Shown here: positions 45,791-53,731 of the stretch, piece by piece | Position numbering within the stretch: the first letter of the stretch is position 1 | How the letters are laid out: each line of letters starts with the position of its first letter | Assembly (NCBI GenBank): GCA_965206025.1 | Contig: CBDBIU010000004.1 | Span: forward strand, 2,108,001 to 2,172,000 | Origin: G963668345 sp965206025 | Lineage (GTDB): Bacteria; Acidobacteriota; Terriglobia; Bryobacterales; UBA6623 | Reading direction: 5' to 3' | Length of the DNA: 64,000 nt | Translations under genes and position numbers: made by a program | Notes under the pieces: model-generated | The model's input: only the letters and a program-made list of their open reading frames with translations | The model's database searches: none | Told to the model about the DNA's origin: nothing

Positions 45791-46836
45791 GAGACTTTCT
45801 CCAGGATATCGGAGGCGGTAGCGGTCCAGATGTAAGGTTTGGGGTTGTCGTTGTGTTGGTCGATATAGGCGTCGATGGCCGCAACAAGTTCATCCACACT
45901 GCGGAACGCCCCTCGGCGCAGGCGGTTCTCCGAGAGATCGCGGAAGAATCTCTCGACCATATTCAGCCACGAAGAACTGGTTGGGGTGAAGTGGATGTGG
46001 AATCGTTTGTGGCGGGCGAGCCAGCGTTGCACCTTTTCGTATTTGTGGGTCGCGTAGTTGTCCACGATCAAGTGCAGTTGTTTGTCGGGCGAGGTCTGGC
46101 GGTCAATCAGCCGCAGGAACTTCAGCCATTCAGAATGGCGGTGTTTTTTCATGCAGGTGCTGATCAGCTTGCCGTCGAGCGTATTCAGGGCGGCAAACAA
46201 CGTAGTCGTGCCATAGCGTTTGTAGTCGTGGGTCCTGGTCCCGGCTCGCCCCTTTTTCAGCGGCAAACCGGGTTGCGTGCGATCCAACGCTTGAATCTGA
46301 CTTTTCTCGTCGACCGACAACACCAGGGCGTGTTCGGGTGGGTTCAGATACAGCCCGACGACGTCCTCGAGTTTCTCGGCAAAGCGGGGATCGTTACTGA
46401 GCTTGAAGGTGGCGGTGCGGTGCGGCTTCAAGCCGTGTGCGTGCCAGATACGCCGCACACTGGCTTCACTGATTCCCATGGCGGCGGCCATCGAGCGGGT
46501 GCTCCAGTGAGTGGCGTTGGGCGGAGTTTGCTGCGTGGTCTTGGCGATAAGTTCCCTCATAAGTTTCGCGGTGATCCTCGGTTTGCGGCCGGGACGAGGG
46601 GCGTCCTTTCCCAGGCCGGCGAGTCCGAGTTGGAGGTACCTTTTCCGCCACCGCGCCGCCTTCTCCGGGGTAATATTCAACTCGGCAGCGATCTGTTTGT
46701 TGCGGTAGCCGGTGGCAGCCAGCAGCACGATTCTCGACCGTTCAATCAGACGGGCCGGCAGCTTTCGGCTCCGCACGATGGTTTCCACCCGCGACCGCTG
46801 ATCCACGTCCAGTTCAACCTGGGGAGCAATACGCAT
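45775..46836 (-). CDS. IS630-family transposase
   Basis: 353 aa. N-terminal helix-turn-helix of the IS630 type ('ATGYRNKQIAAELNITPEKA'), then DDE triad in LSVDEKSQIQ, IVDNYATHK and SWLNMVERFFRD. Nearly full length, no internal stop. The last codons (SPRPR) and stop overlap a dispersed repeat, and no left inverted terminus matching the sequence beyond 46860 is visible, so the element may be truncated at its 3' end. It lies 139 bp upstream of the SPATA20-like gene, same strand. Confidence 0.9.
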   Translation of the reverse strand: MRIAPQVELDVDQRSRVETIVRSRKLPARLIERSRIVLLAATGYRNKQIAAELNITPEKAARWRKRYLQLGLAGLGKDAPRPGRKPRITAKLMRELIAKTTQQTPPNATHWSTRSMAAAMGISEASVRRIWHAHGLKPHRTATFKLSNDPRFAEKLEDVVGLYLNPPEHALVLSVDEKSQIQALDRTQPGLPLKKGRAGTRTHDYKRYGTTTLFAALNTLDGKLISTCMKKHRHSEWLKFLRLIDRQTSPDKQLHLIVDNYATHKYEKVQRWLARHKRFHIHFTPTSSSWLNMVERFFRDLSENRLRRGAFRSVDELVAAIDAYIDQHNDNPKPYIWTATASDILEKVSPRPR

Positions 46837-46974
46837 CGCGGACGTCCTCTCAATTGTATAGACCTCCCCACAATTATAAACGTTACTATTTACGACGCGC
46901 TACACTAGCTTTCTGGCGTTTCCAAAGCGAAGCTAGCGCTGGGCAAAGATCGCGATTCACAACCACCACCAAAC

Positions 46975-47100
46975 TGATTCCCCACGGATCAGCTTGGCTT
47001 GGGCTTCCATCTGCTCTGCTTCACCCTCGCGGTTCATCTAATATAGCAGGGCGGCGTAGTTCTCTAAAACTGGATTATCGAGTCCTTGCGGCAGATCATC
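46975..47100 (-). pseudogene. remnant of a TPR protein C-terminus
   Basis: Minus strand reads LDNPVLENYAALLY, stop, then MNREGEAEQMEAQAKLIRGE. Apart from the stop this follows the ending of kinesin-light-chain-like TPR proteins. Nothing else of the gene remains. The 475-bp gap 46837-47311 is otherwise AT-richer and holds the IS630 upstream end but no gene. Confidence 0.5.
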
Positions 47101-47311
47101 AGTACTGTTAAATAAGCGTCGCGAAGTTTCTAATTTGGGCAAACGGTACAGCAACAACCCTTAGTTTTGCAAGGGTTTGGTGGGGGTCACAGCAGGGCTA
47201 TGGCGACCTCTTGATCCAAACTCAGCGCCAAGCTCCATGCCGCCCAACCCCGCCAAATCAGCCAACCGACTGCGGTGTCGTCAGCGTACTCGCCCGAGTC
47301 GGGGGAACTCC

Positions 47312-47830
47312 CTACTCCAAGACAGGTTCAGCCTCCTCTTCGGGCTCGGGACGAATGTCGTGACTGTTCATGATGACCCGAGCACAACTGTTCCAGCGGA
47401 TAATGGCGGAGTCGTTTCCTTCCCGGCGGAGCTGTTCTGCTTTTTCGTACCAGTTCATCGCTTCCCGCAGCGCCCCATAAGCCGCAAAGCCTGCCCGCGG
47501 CCCTCCTTGTTTGAGCCTCCCCTTGGCGCGCCGTTCACAGATAATGCCGGCGTAGTAAGCCCGCTTATATTCGTCGGCTAAACGGGGTACCAGTTTCCGC
47601 GCCTCTTCGAGCGCCCGGGCCGCGACAGGGCCGCCCACGCCCGAGCTGATCTGGTCCGTCAACGACAACAGAAGTCCAACCAGAGCCTCATCGTGATCCG
47701 GCTCAATCCGCAGGACATCGAGACAGATGCTCTCGGCCTGACCGGGCTCGTTCAAAAGCCAGTAGCGCTCCACCTTCCTGAGGGCCTCGGGAATACTCTG
47801 CCTTGAGATCGGTTTCAGTTCGAACTCCAT
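47312..47830 (-). CDS. short TPR-like protein
   Basis: 172 aa from ATG 47830, preceded by AGGAGG, so the 32-residue longer version is rejected. Helical throughout, starting MEFELKPISRQSIPEALRKV, with 'RYWLLNEPGQAESICLDVLR' as a TPR-like pair and 'FAAYGALREAMNWYEKAEQL' as another. Ends in an acidic tail. Resembles short proteins recurrent in Acidobacteria; function unknown. Located downstream of frdD on the same strand (gap 146 bp). Confidence 0.75.
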   Translation of the reverse strand: MEFELKPISRQSIPEALRKVERYWLLNEPGQAESICLDVLRIEPDHDEALVGLLLSLTDQISSGVGGPVAARALEEARKLVPRLADEYKRAYYAGIICERRAKGRLKQGGPRAGFAAYGALREAMNWYEKAEQLRREGNDSAIIRWNSCARVIMNSHDIRPEPEEEAEPVLE

Positions 47831-47976
47831 GTGGCCTCCTTCAAACCCTTGGAGCGGCGGGGCTTCGGCCTGCCCGGGGGCAGGTTGCAAACCCGCCCGA
47901 CAGCGGAATCGGTCAAACTGACCCAATGCTTGTGCCCGCGGGCTGACGGGTCACGGCCTCCGCTCGGCGAAAGAGT

Positions 47977-48330
47977 CTACTGAATATTCCACAACAGGTA
48001 GCCTGCCCAAACCGTGCCGGCAACGGCCGCTCCATAACAGCAAGTGAATATCAGTGAGTGGAGGTGTTTGATTTGCAAGCCGTCATAGAGAGTGAAGCGG
48101 AAACGGTGCGCCCAATGGAACAGTGCCAGGAAGCAAAGGACGAACAGATAAGCGCGAGTCAGGGGCAGTCGCAGCAGAGCGCTGAGACTTTCGTAACCGG
48201 GAGGGTCGATCCAGCCCAGCGGAAATGCGAGACCGAACAGGAACACATGAATCGGGATGAACAACGCCGTCATGACGCCGCCCGCGCTGAACAACGACCA
48301 CAAGAACGGCTCATTTGATTTCTTGGGCAT
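47977..48330 (-). CDS. frdD: fumarate reductase membrane subunit D
   Basis: 117 aa, three membrane helices, beginning 'KKSNEPFLWSLFSAGGVMTA', which parallels the E. coli FrdD start. 'LFHWAHRFRFTLYDGLQIKH' covers the His-rich loop. Anchors FrdAB and helps form the menaquinol site. Abuts frdC; last gene of the operon. Confidence 0.88.
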   Translation of the reverse strand: MPKKSNEPFLWSLFSAGGVMTALFIPIHVFLFGLAFPLGWIDPPGYESLSALLRLPLTRAYLFVLCFLALFHWAHRFRFTLYDGLQIKHLHSLIFTCCYGAAVAGTVWAGYLLWNIQ

Positions 48331-48747
48331 CTATCCCCTCAAGATGAACCAGGCAACGAGCCCTGAGATCACCACCCAGGCTACGTAGTTGGGCGCGATG
48401 ACGGCCACATCGGGAAGGCGCTTGCCCCCGACGCGCACTACGATGGCGCGCGGCGTCACGTTAAACCAACTGGTCGTGTGAAACACGACGAAAAGAAAGG
48501 CGACCGCGTGAAGCACGATCAGCAACGGAGTCTGTAACCAGTCTTGAAAAGCGGCGTAGGCTTCGGTCCCCTCGGCCAGAGCGCGAATCTGCAGCAGGGT
48601 GATCACGATGAAATAACCCACGGCCACGCTGCTGAGCTCCCGCAACATGAACTTCAGGTGATGCCACCGGTGGAGCCACCAATACGTGGACATGCGGGCG
48701 CGATAGAGGCGAGGCGCAAAATGAGCGCCAGGCGGGCTGGAGCTCAT
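48331..48747 (-). CDS. frdC: fumarate reductase membrane subunit C
   Basis: 138 aa, three membrane helices. 'STYWWLHRWHHLKFMLRELS' and 'WLQTPLLIVLHAVAFLFVVF' followed by HTTSWFNVTPRA align well with FrdC from E. coli in order and spacing. Membrane anchor without obvious paired heme histidines. Start is 1 bp after the frdB stop. Confidence 0.88.
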   Translation of the reverse strand: MSSSPPGAHFAPRLYRARMSTYWWLHRWHHLKFMLRELSSVAVGYFIVITLLQIRALAEGTEAYAAFQDWLQTPLLIVLHAVAFLFVVFHTTSWFNVTPRAIVVRVGGKRLPDVAVIAPNYVAWVVISGLVAWFILRG

Positions 48748-48748
48748 C

Positions 48749-49492
48749 TCACTTCCCTCCCCAGGGCATCAGCAGTGACTGGAACCAGTCCGTCGTGGCC
48801 GTCAATTTGTATTGCTGGATCGCTCCCGCCGGATCGACATGCTTGGGACAAACTCGGGTGCACTCTCCGACAAACGTACAGTCCCATATGCCTTCTTCCT
48901 GCGATAGGATCTCGAGTCGCTCGCCCGCCCCCTGATCTCGGGAATCCATGTTATAGCGCTGCGCCAGGGCGATGGCCGCCGGACCGATGAAGTCGGGCTC
49001 CAACCCATAGACCGGACACGCCGCGTAGCAAAGCATGCAGTTGATGCACATGCTGAACTGCTTGTAGGTGTCCAGTTCTTGGGGCGTCTGTCGGTATTCG
49101 CCCTCCGACAAGGGTTTTTGCTCGTCGCGGACGATCCACGGCTTTACGCTCTGCAGCTTGGCCAGGAAATCGCTCATGTCGATGACCAGATCGCGAACCA
49201 CGGGGAAGTAGCGGAGCGGCTCGACCCGGATCGGCCCTGGAACGTAATCGTTGAGAAACGTGGCGCAGGTCAACTTCGGTTCGCCGTTGACCATCATGCC
49301 GCAACTGCCGCAAATCCCCATGCGGCAGGACCAGCGATAAGACAGCGACCCATCCAACTCGTCCTTGATGTAGTTGAGCGCGTCGAGAACCACCCATTCT
49401 TTCCGCAAGGGCACCTCGTAGGTTTGAGACGCGGGCTCGGTCTCCTCCTCGGGACGATAACGCGTCACTTCCAAACTGATCGTGTCTGCCAT
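48749..49492 (-). CDS. frdB: fumarate reductase iron-sulfur subunit
   Basis: 247 aa. Ligands for three clusters: [2Fe-2S] in CRMGICGSCGMMVNGEPKLTC-type spacing (about residues 56-76), [4Fe-4S] in CINCMLCYAACP, and [3Fe-4S]-type CTRVCPKHVDP. Transfers electrons from menaquinol to FrdA. 6 bp after frdA. Confidence 0.95.
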   Translation of the reverse strand: MADTISLEVTRYRPEEETEPASQTYEVPLRKEWVVLDALNYIKDELDGSLSYRWSCRMGICGSCGMMVNGEPKLTCATFLNDYVPGPIRVEPLRYFPVVRDLVIDMSDFLAKLQSVKPWIVRDEQKPLSEGEYRQTPQELDTYKQFSMCINCMLCYAACPVYGLEPDFIGPAAIALAQRYNMDSRDQGAGERLEILSQEEGIWDCTFVGECTRVCPKHVDPAGAIQQYKLTATTDWFQSLLMPWGGK

Positions 49493-49498
49493 CTGCTC

Positions 49499-51241
49499 CT
49501 ACCTTCCGTAGACTCGCTCGCCCGGAGGCCAGCGGGTGATCTTCACGGGCAGCAGCTCTACCCTCGTGGAACCGTCCTGATTACGGGATATCAGCGAATG
49601 TGCGAGGAACTTCTCGTCGTCTCTTTCGGGGAAGTCCGTGCGCTGGTGGGCGCCGCGGGACTCGGTTCGGTACAAAGCCGACTGGACCATCGCCTCCGCC
49701 ACATCGAGCATGAACGACAGTTCAATCGCGGAGGGGACTTCCGTATTGAACGTCCGGCTGTGGTCGCTGATGGCGATGTCGTTGAAACGCTCCTTCAATT
49801 CGCTGATTTTGTCGGCGGAGGCGCCGAGCGAACCGCCGTGGCGGTAAATGCCGACGCCCTCTTCCATGGTCTCCTGCATCTGTCGGCGGATATCGGCGAT
49901 GCTTTCTCGGCCACCGGTCTTCTCAAGAAAGTCTTTCCCGAGCCTCTTGGTCTCCTGCCTCGCCTGGAGCAAAACGCGGTCGCCGATTGCCCCCTGCTCG
50001 GCGGCGTAAGAAGCAGCCAACTTGCCCGCCCTTGCGCCAAACACCAGCAACTCGGTCAGCGAGTTCGATCCCAGCCGGTTCGCTCCGTTGATGCTGACGC
50101 AGGCGGCTTCCCCGGCGGCATACAAACCCTCGATGGGCGTGGCGCCGTTTATGTCGGTGTGGACGCCGCCCATCACATAATGCACGACCGGCCGCACGGG
50201 GATAAGCTCGCTGACCGGATCGACGTTTTGATATTTCCGGCACAGCTCGCGCACAAAGGGGAGCCGGGTGTTGATGACGTTCTCGCCCAGATGACGCAGG
50301 TCGAGGTGGACAACCGGGCCGTAGGGTCCTTCGATAGTGCGTCCTTTTTCTCGCTCCTGTTCGAATGCTTGCGACAGCCGGTCACGGGGCCCGAGCTCCA
50401 TGCTGCGCAGGACAGGCTTCGGTTCAGGCTTCCCGAGATCATAATCCTGCAAGTAGCGGTAGCCGTCCTTGTTGAGCATGTACCCGCCCTCGGCGCGGGA
50501 AGCCTCGGTGATGAGAATCCCGGTAAACGGCAGCCCCGTCGGGTGGTACTGGATAAACTCCATGTCCTTCAGGGGAGCGCCCTCGCGGTAGGCCATGGCC
50601 AGGCCGTCGCCGTTTTTGATGTTGGCATTGGTAGTGAAAGGGAATACCTTGCCGCAGCCTCCGGTAGTGATGATCACCGCCTTGGCCAGCAGGGTTTGAA
50701 TCTTCCCCGAAGCCGTCTCGATGGCGACTACCCCTTGCGCGCGGCCGTCTTCGACCAGCAGCTTGGTGACGAACCACTCGTCGTAGCGCGTGATGGACTC
50801 ATATTTGAGGCTTGTCTGGAAGAGCGTGTGCAGCATGTGGAAGCCGGTCTTGTCGGCGGCGAACCAGGTGCGTTTCTTCTTCATGCCGCCGAAAGGCCGG
50901 ACGTTCACGCGGCCATCGTCACGCCGGCTCCAGGGGCATCCCCAATGCTCGAGGCGCAACAATTCCTCGGGGGCTTCGTTCACGAAGGCTTCGACGGCAT
51001 CTTGGTCCGCCAGCCAGTCGCCGCCCGAAATCGTGTCGTAGATGTGCTCTTCGAGACTGTCGTCAGCGGCGACGACGGCCGCCGACCCCCCTTCGGCGGA
51101 AACCGTATGGCTCCGCATCGGGTAGACCTTGGAAACGACGGCGACGCTCAGTTCGGGGTTGGCTTCGGCCACGGCGATGGCCGCGCGCAGACCCGCGCCA
51201 CCGCCGCCAATGATAAGAACGTCATGGGAAGGAACTTCCAC
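49499..51241 (-). CDS. frdA: fumarate reductase flavoprotein subunit
   Basis: 580 aa. FAD site IIGGGGAGLRAAIA; covalent-FAD histidine in MRSHTVSAEGGSAAV; substrate loop HPTGLPFTGILITEASRAEG; catalytic region 'VRPVVHYVMGGVHTDINGAT' and GANRLGSNSLTELLVFG. Reduces fumarate with menaquinol-derived electrons, or oxidises succinate if it works in reverse. First gene of frdABCD. The subunit layout (two hydrophobic anchors FrdC and FrdD) argues for Frd rather than Sdh. Confidence 0.95.
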   Translation of the reverse strand: MEVPSHDVLIIGGGGAGLRAAIAVAEANPELSVAVVSKVYPMRSHTVSAEGGSAAVVAADDSLEEHIYDTISGGDWLADQDAVEAFVNEAPEELLRLEHWGCPWSRRDDGRVNVRPFGGMKKKRTWFAADKTGFHMLHTLFQTSLKYESITRYDEWFVTKLLVEDGRAQGVVAIETASGKIQTLLAKAVIITTGGCGKVFPFTTNANIKNGDGLAMAYREGAPLKDMEFIQYHPTGLPFTGILITEASRAEGGYMLNKDGYRYLQDYDLGKPEPKPVLRSMELGPRDRLSQAFEQEREKGRTIEGPYGPVVHLDLRHLGENVINTRLPFVRELCRKYQNVDPVSELIPVRPVVHYVMGGVHTDINGATPIEGLYAAGEAACVSINGANRLGSNSLTELLVFGARAGKLAASYAAEQGAIGDRVLLQARQETKRLGKDFLEKTGGRESIADIRRQMQETMEEGVGIYRHGGSLGASADKISELKERFNDIAISDHSRTFNTEVPSAIELSFMLDVAEAMVQSALYRTESRGAHQRTDFPERDDEKFLAHSLISRNQDGSTRVELLPVKITRWPPGERVYGR

Positions 51242-51439
51242 CGGGATTTACGATCATACGATCCGGCGGTGTTGAGTTTCAAGTTTCGGTCGAGCTCCGC
51301 GGATTGCCGGGAAGGCTCTGAGAGGGTCAGCCGGTCCTTCTCCAACTGCCGCACCAGGTCCCTGGTCCGCCCTACAGGTAAAGTTCGTTGCACGCCAGCT
51401 ATCCACCCCGCTGAGAGGAGCGGGTTAGCCGCTCGGCCG

Positions 51440-52036
51440 TCACGCCTTCTTCACCACCTCGAACTCAAAGCGCAGCTCTTTGCCTCGGAAGATGTAACTC
51501 AGGTAGTGCTCCCAAAACTTTCTGGTGAAGCGCAGGGCCGGCCACTTTTGATCGAGGTTGACCAGAAATTCGACGCCGAGAAAGCGCCACAGATTCGCCA
51601 GCGAGACGTAGGTACGAACGGGCTTGAGGCGGACGCCGGTATAGAACGGAAAGAGCCGGCGATCGGGAATGAAATTCTGGAACGAGTAGCAGTTGAGGGG
51701 ATTGCGGTGGGTGACGTCGCATGCCCAATCGGGGTTCGTATAGTGCGGCGCCAGAAGGCGTATCCGTCCCCCTGGTTTTGTGACCCGATAGAGCTCGGAG
51801 ATAAACGCGGTCACGTCGGGTACGTGCTCGACGACATGGTTGCCGACGACTTCGTCAAATTCGCCCTCGGCGAAGGGATAGGGGAGGTCCCCGAGGTCAT
51901 GGATGACGTCGGCGTCCGTGTCGGGATTGTGGTCCATGCCGATCGAGCCGGGGTGCTTGTTGCGCCCACAGCCGACGTCGAGAATTTTCTTATCCCCAGC
52001 GGCAGTGGTCGCGCCCGCTTGGCGAGAGTTGCTCAC
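51440..52036 (-). CDS. class I SAM-dependent methyltransferase
   Basis: 198 aa. Motif I KILDVGCGRN, acidic residue in GMDHNPDTDADVIHDLGDLP, then FDEVVGNHVVEHVPD and 'LYRVTKPGGRIRLLAPHYTN'. Typical methyltransferase-11 fold. Substrate unknown. Lies 198 bp upstream of frdA, on the same strand; not clearly part of that operon. Confidence 0.86.
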   Translation of the reverse strand: MSNSRQAGATTAAGDKKILDVGCGRNKHPGSIGMDHNPDTDADVIHDLGDLPYPFAEGEFDEVVGNHVVEHVPDVTAFISELYRVTKPGGRIRLLAPHYTNPDWACDVTHRNPLNCYSFQNFIPDRRLFPFYTGVRLKPVRTYVSLANLWRFLGVEFLVNLDQKWPALRFTRKFWEHYLSYIFRGKELRFEFEVVKKA

Positions 52037-52338
52037 CGACGGCCCCTTTGTTTCCTCTCATGGCCAAAGAACGCAAGTCTCTTCGCGGCCTTCCCAGCGG
52101 CTTGGCGGGAAGCGCCAACCTCCACTGTTCGTTTACGTCGATTCACCTACGATCCTTGCTATTCGCCCCGGTCGGAAGGTTGTTGTCCAACCAGGGCTGC
52201 CACCAATTCGCCCCCCATCATGGCCCTGGAAACAAAGAACTTCACCTGAAGCGAATTGGCTGGCTGTACCCGATTTTTCGCCACCTTCACTTCTACCACG
52301 GGCTGCTAGTTCACCACGACCGTGGTGAGAAAGGCGGT
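52037..52338. other. intergenic region with repeat terminus and hairpin
   Basis: 302 bp without a gene. At 52311-52328 TCACCACG/CGTGGTGA forms a tight hairpin, and CGTGGTGAGAAAGGCGGTCT at 52321-52340 is a terminus of the dispersed repeat family, reaching the stop of the cyclase gene. The inverted pair suggests two termini joined end to end. Confidence 0.5.
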
Positions 52339-53355
52339 CTAAAACGTCGCGATCGGATTGAGCGGCGAGCCGGTTGCTCCCGGCACGGCGAGCGGGGCGG
52401 CCGTCAGCAGAAACTCCCAGCGCTTTTGCTTGGCGGCCTCTTCGGCCACGGCCTCAAGATCACAATTGTCGAAGATCGGGATCCCCATGGCAATCAGAAC
52501 CAACTGGTGGATGGGGTGCGAGTTGCCTTTTACGCCCGAGGGCAGCACATCGAGTGCGGCGTCGCTACCTATCATGGCGATATTATGGTCCTTGATCCAT
52601 CTGGCGCAGGTGGCATCGAGCCCGGCCGCTTTCTTGTCGGCGTCCCACGGCCCCTTCTCGTCTCTCGCCGGCCAACGGCCGGTGCGGATGAAGACCACGT
52701 CGCCGCTGGAGACCTTCAGGCCGGCCTTCTTTTCCCAGGCGTCGAGGTCGGCCGGATAGATCGGGGTGCCGGCTTCAAGGTAGGGGACACCCTTAAGGCG
52801 CGGAATGTCCATTAGAATGCCGCGCGAAAAAATCCCGCTCTTGACGTTATTGACGCCGAGCTTGCGGGCGCCCTCGTCGACCACTTCCTCTTGCGAATAG
52901 CCGTTGTACATCTTTCCCTTGTGGAACATGTGGCAAAGCGCATCCATGTGCGTGTGCGCGTAGCCGTGATAAAGGACTTTGAAAGTATCGACGCTGAAGC
53001 TTTTGATGGGCCGCAAGCCCGTGTAGTTCATCACGTGTTCAAAGGGGGAATCGTTGTCGGCGGCCTCTTCCTTCAAGACGTCGTGGGCCAGCGAGACGGA
53101 AATACCGCTCTCAACCAGCGCCGCGGCTTGTTTGCGTTTGGCCGGGGTAATCAAGTTCAGGGCGCCTAACTCGTCTTCCTTGCCCCAGCGGCCCCAATTC
53201 GACAGCTCGCTCATCCAGCCCTCGACCATCTCCGCGGTCACCGTAGGGGCCGCCTGGGCGCCGCCCCGAGGCGAGTCGAACGAACCCGTACATGCCACCA
53301 GAAGCGCCAGTAGCGCGCCTCCGACCGTCCATCGTCCCGACCTTGATCTTCGCAT
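52339..53355 (-). CDS. cyclase-family lipoprotein (kynurenine formamidase-like)
   Basis: 338 aa. Lipobox LLVACTG near residue 22. The cyclase-family metal-binding motif is GYAHTHMDALCHM. 'WGRWGKEDELGALNLITPAK' is a hallmark of this branch, as is GDVVFIRTGRWP. Members hydrolyse N-formylkynurenine or related amides and esters. An exported lipoprotein form suggests an extracellular substrate. Alone on its strand. Confidence 0.87.
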   Translation of the reverse strand: MRRSRSGRWTVGGALLALLVACTGSFDSPRGGAQAAPTVTAEMVEGWMSELSNWGRWGKEDELGALNLITPAKRKQAAALVESGISVSLAHDVLKEEAADNDSPFEHVMNYTGLRPIKSFSVDTFKVLYHGYAHTHMDALCHMFHKGKMYNGYSQEEVVDEGARKLGVNNVKSGIFSRGILMDIPRLKGVPYLEAGTPIYPADLDAWEKKAGLKVSSGDVVFIRTGRWPARDEKGPWDADKKAAGLDATCARWIKDHNIAMIGSDAALDVLPSGVKGNSHPIHQLVLIAMGIPIFDNCDLEAVAEEAAKQKRWEFLLTAAPLAVPGATGSPLNPIATF

Positions 53356-53731
53356 TGCCTGTCTCCTTGCCGTGCTGTTTCTCCGGGTCCATTGAGGGCC
53401 GGCGCCGCCGCCTAGCCCGCAAAACCCTGGAAGATTCAGAATCGCCTAGTGTAGCACCCTGTTTGGCCCTTGCATTGCAACCTGATGTGATGCTGTCGGG
53501 TCTTGTTGCGGGCCGGTCGCGAGCGCTTCCTCGATTTGGAGGCGAATCGGCAGTGGGTCGGTGCAGCTGAATCAGATCGAGCGGGAGATTTTCAAGCCGC
53601 GGCGGGGCGGGATCGGAGACCGCCGCTCCAAACAGATCCCGAGAAACTGACGGACCGGCGGTTGATTCGAATAGCAAAGTAATCCACGCGCTATCCTAAA
53701 GAAAGAAACTACTTCCGCGCTCTTCAATTCC
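53356..53731. other. divergent intergenic region
   Basis: 376 bp between the cyclase gene and the PDZ gene; must hold both promoters. An AT-richer stretch at about 53660-53725 (AGCAAAGTAATCC...AAAGAAAGAAAC) precedes the PDZ gene, but I cannot place -35/-10 boxes securely. Confidence 0.35.

Noticed and set aside
45853..46908. 351-codon plus-strand frame opposite the IS630 transposase
   Set aside because: Antisense shadow; the transposase has all DDE motifs.
49079..52249. A 1056-codon open frame on the plus strand opposite frdB, frdA and the methyltransferase
   Set aside because: GC-rich antisense shadow; no domain recognisable, and the opposite strand carries clear frd genes.
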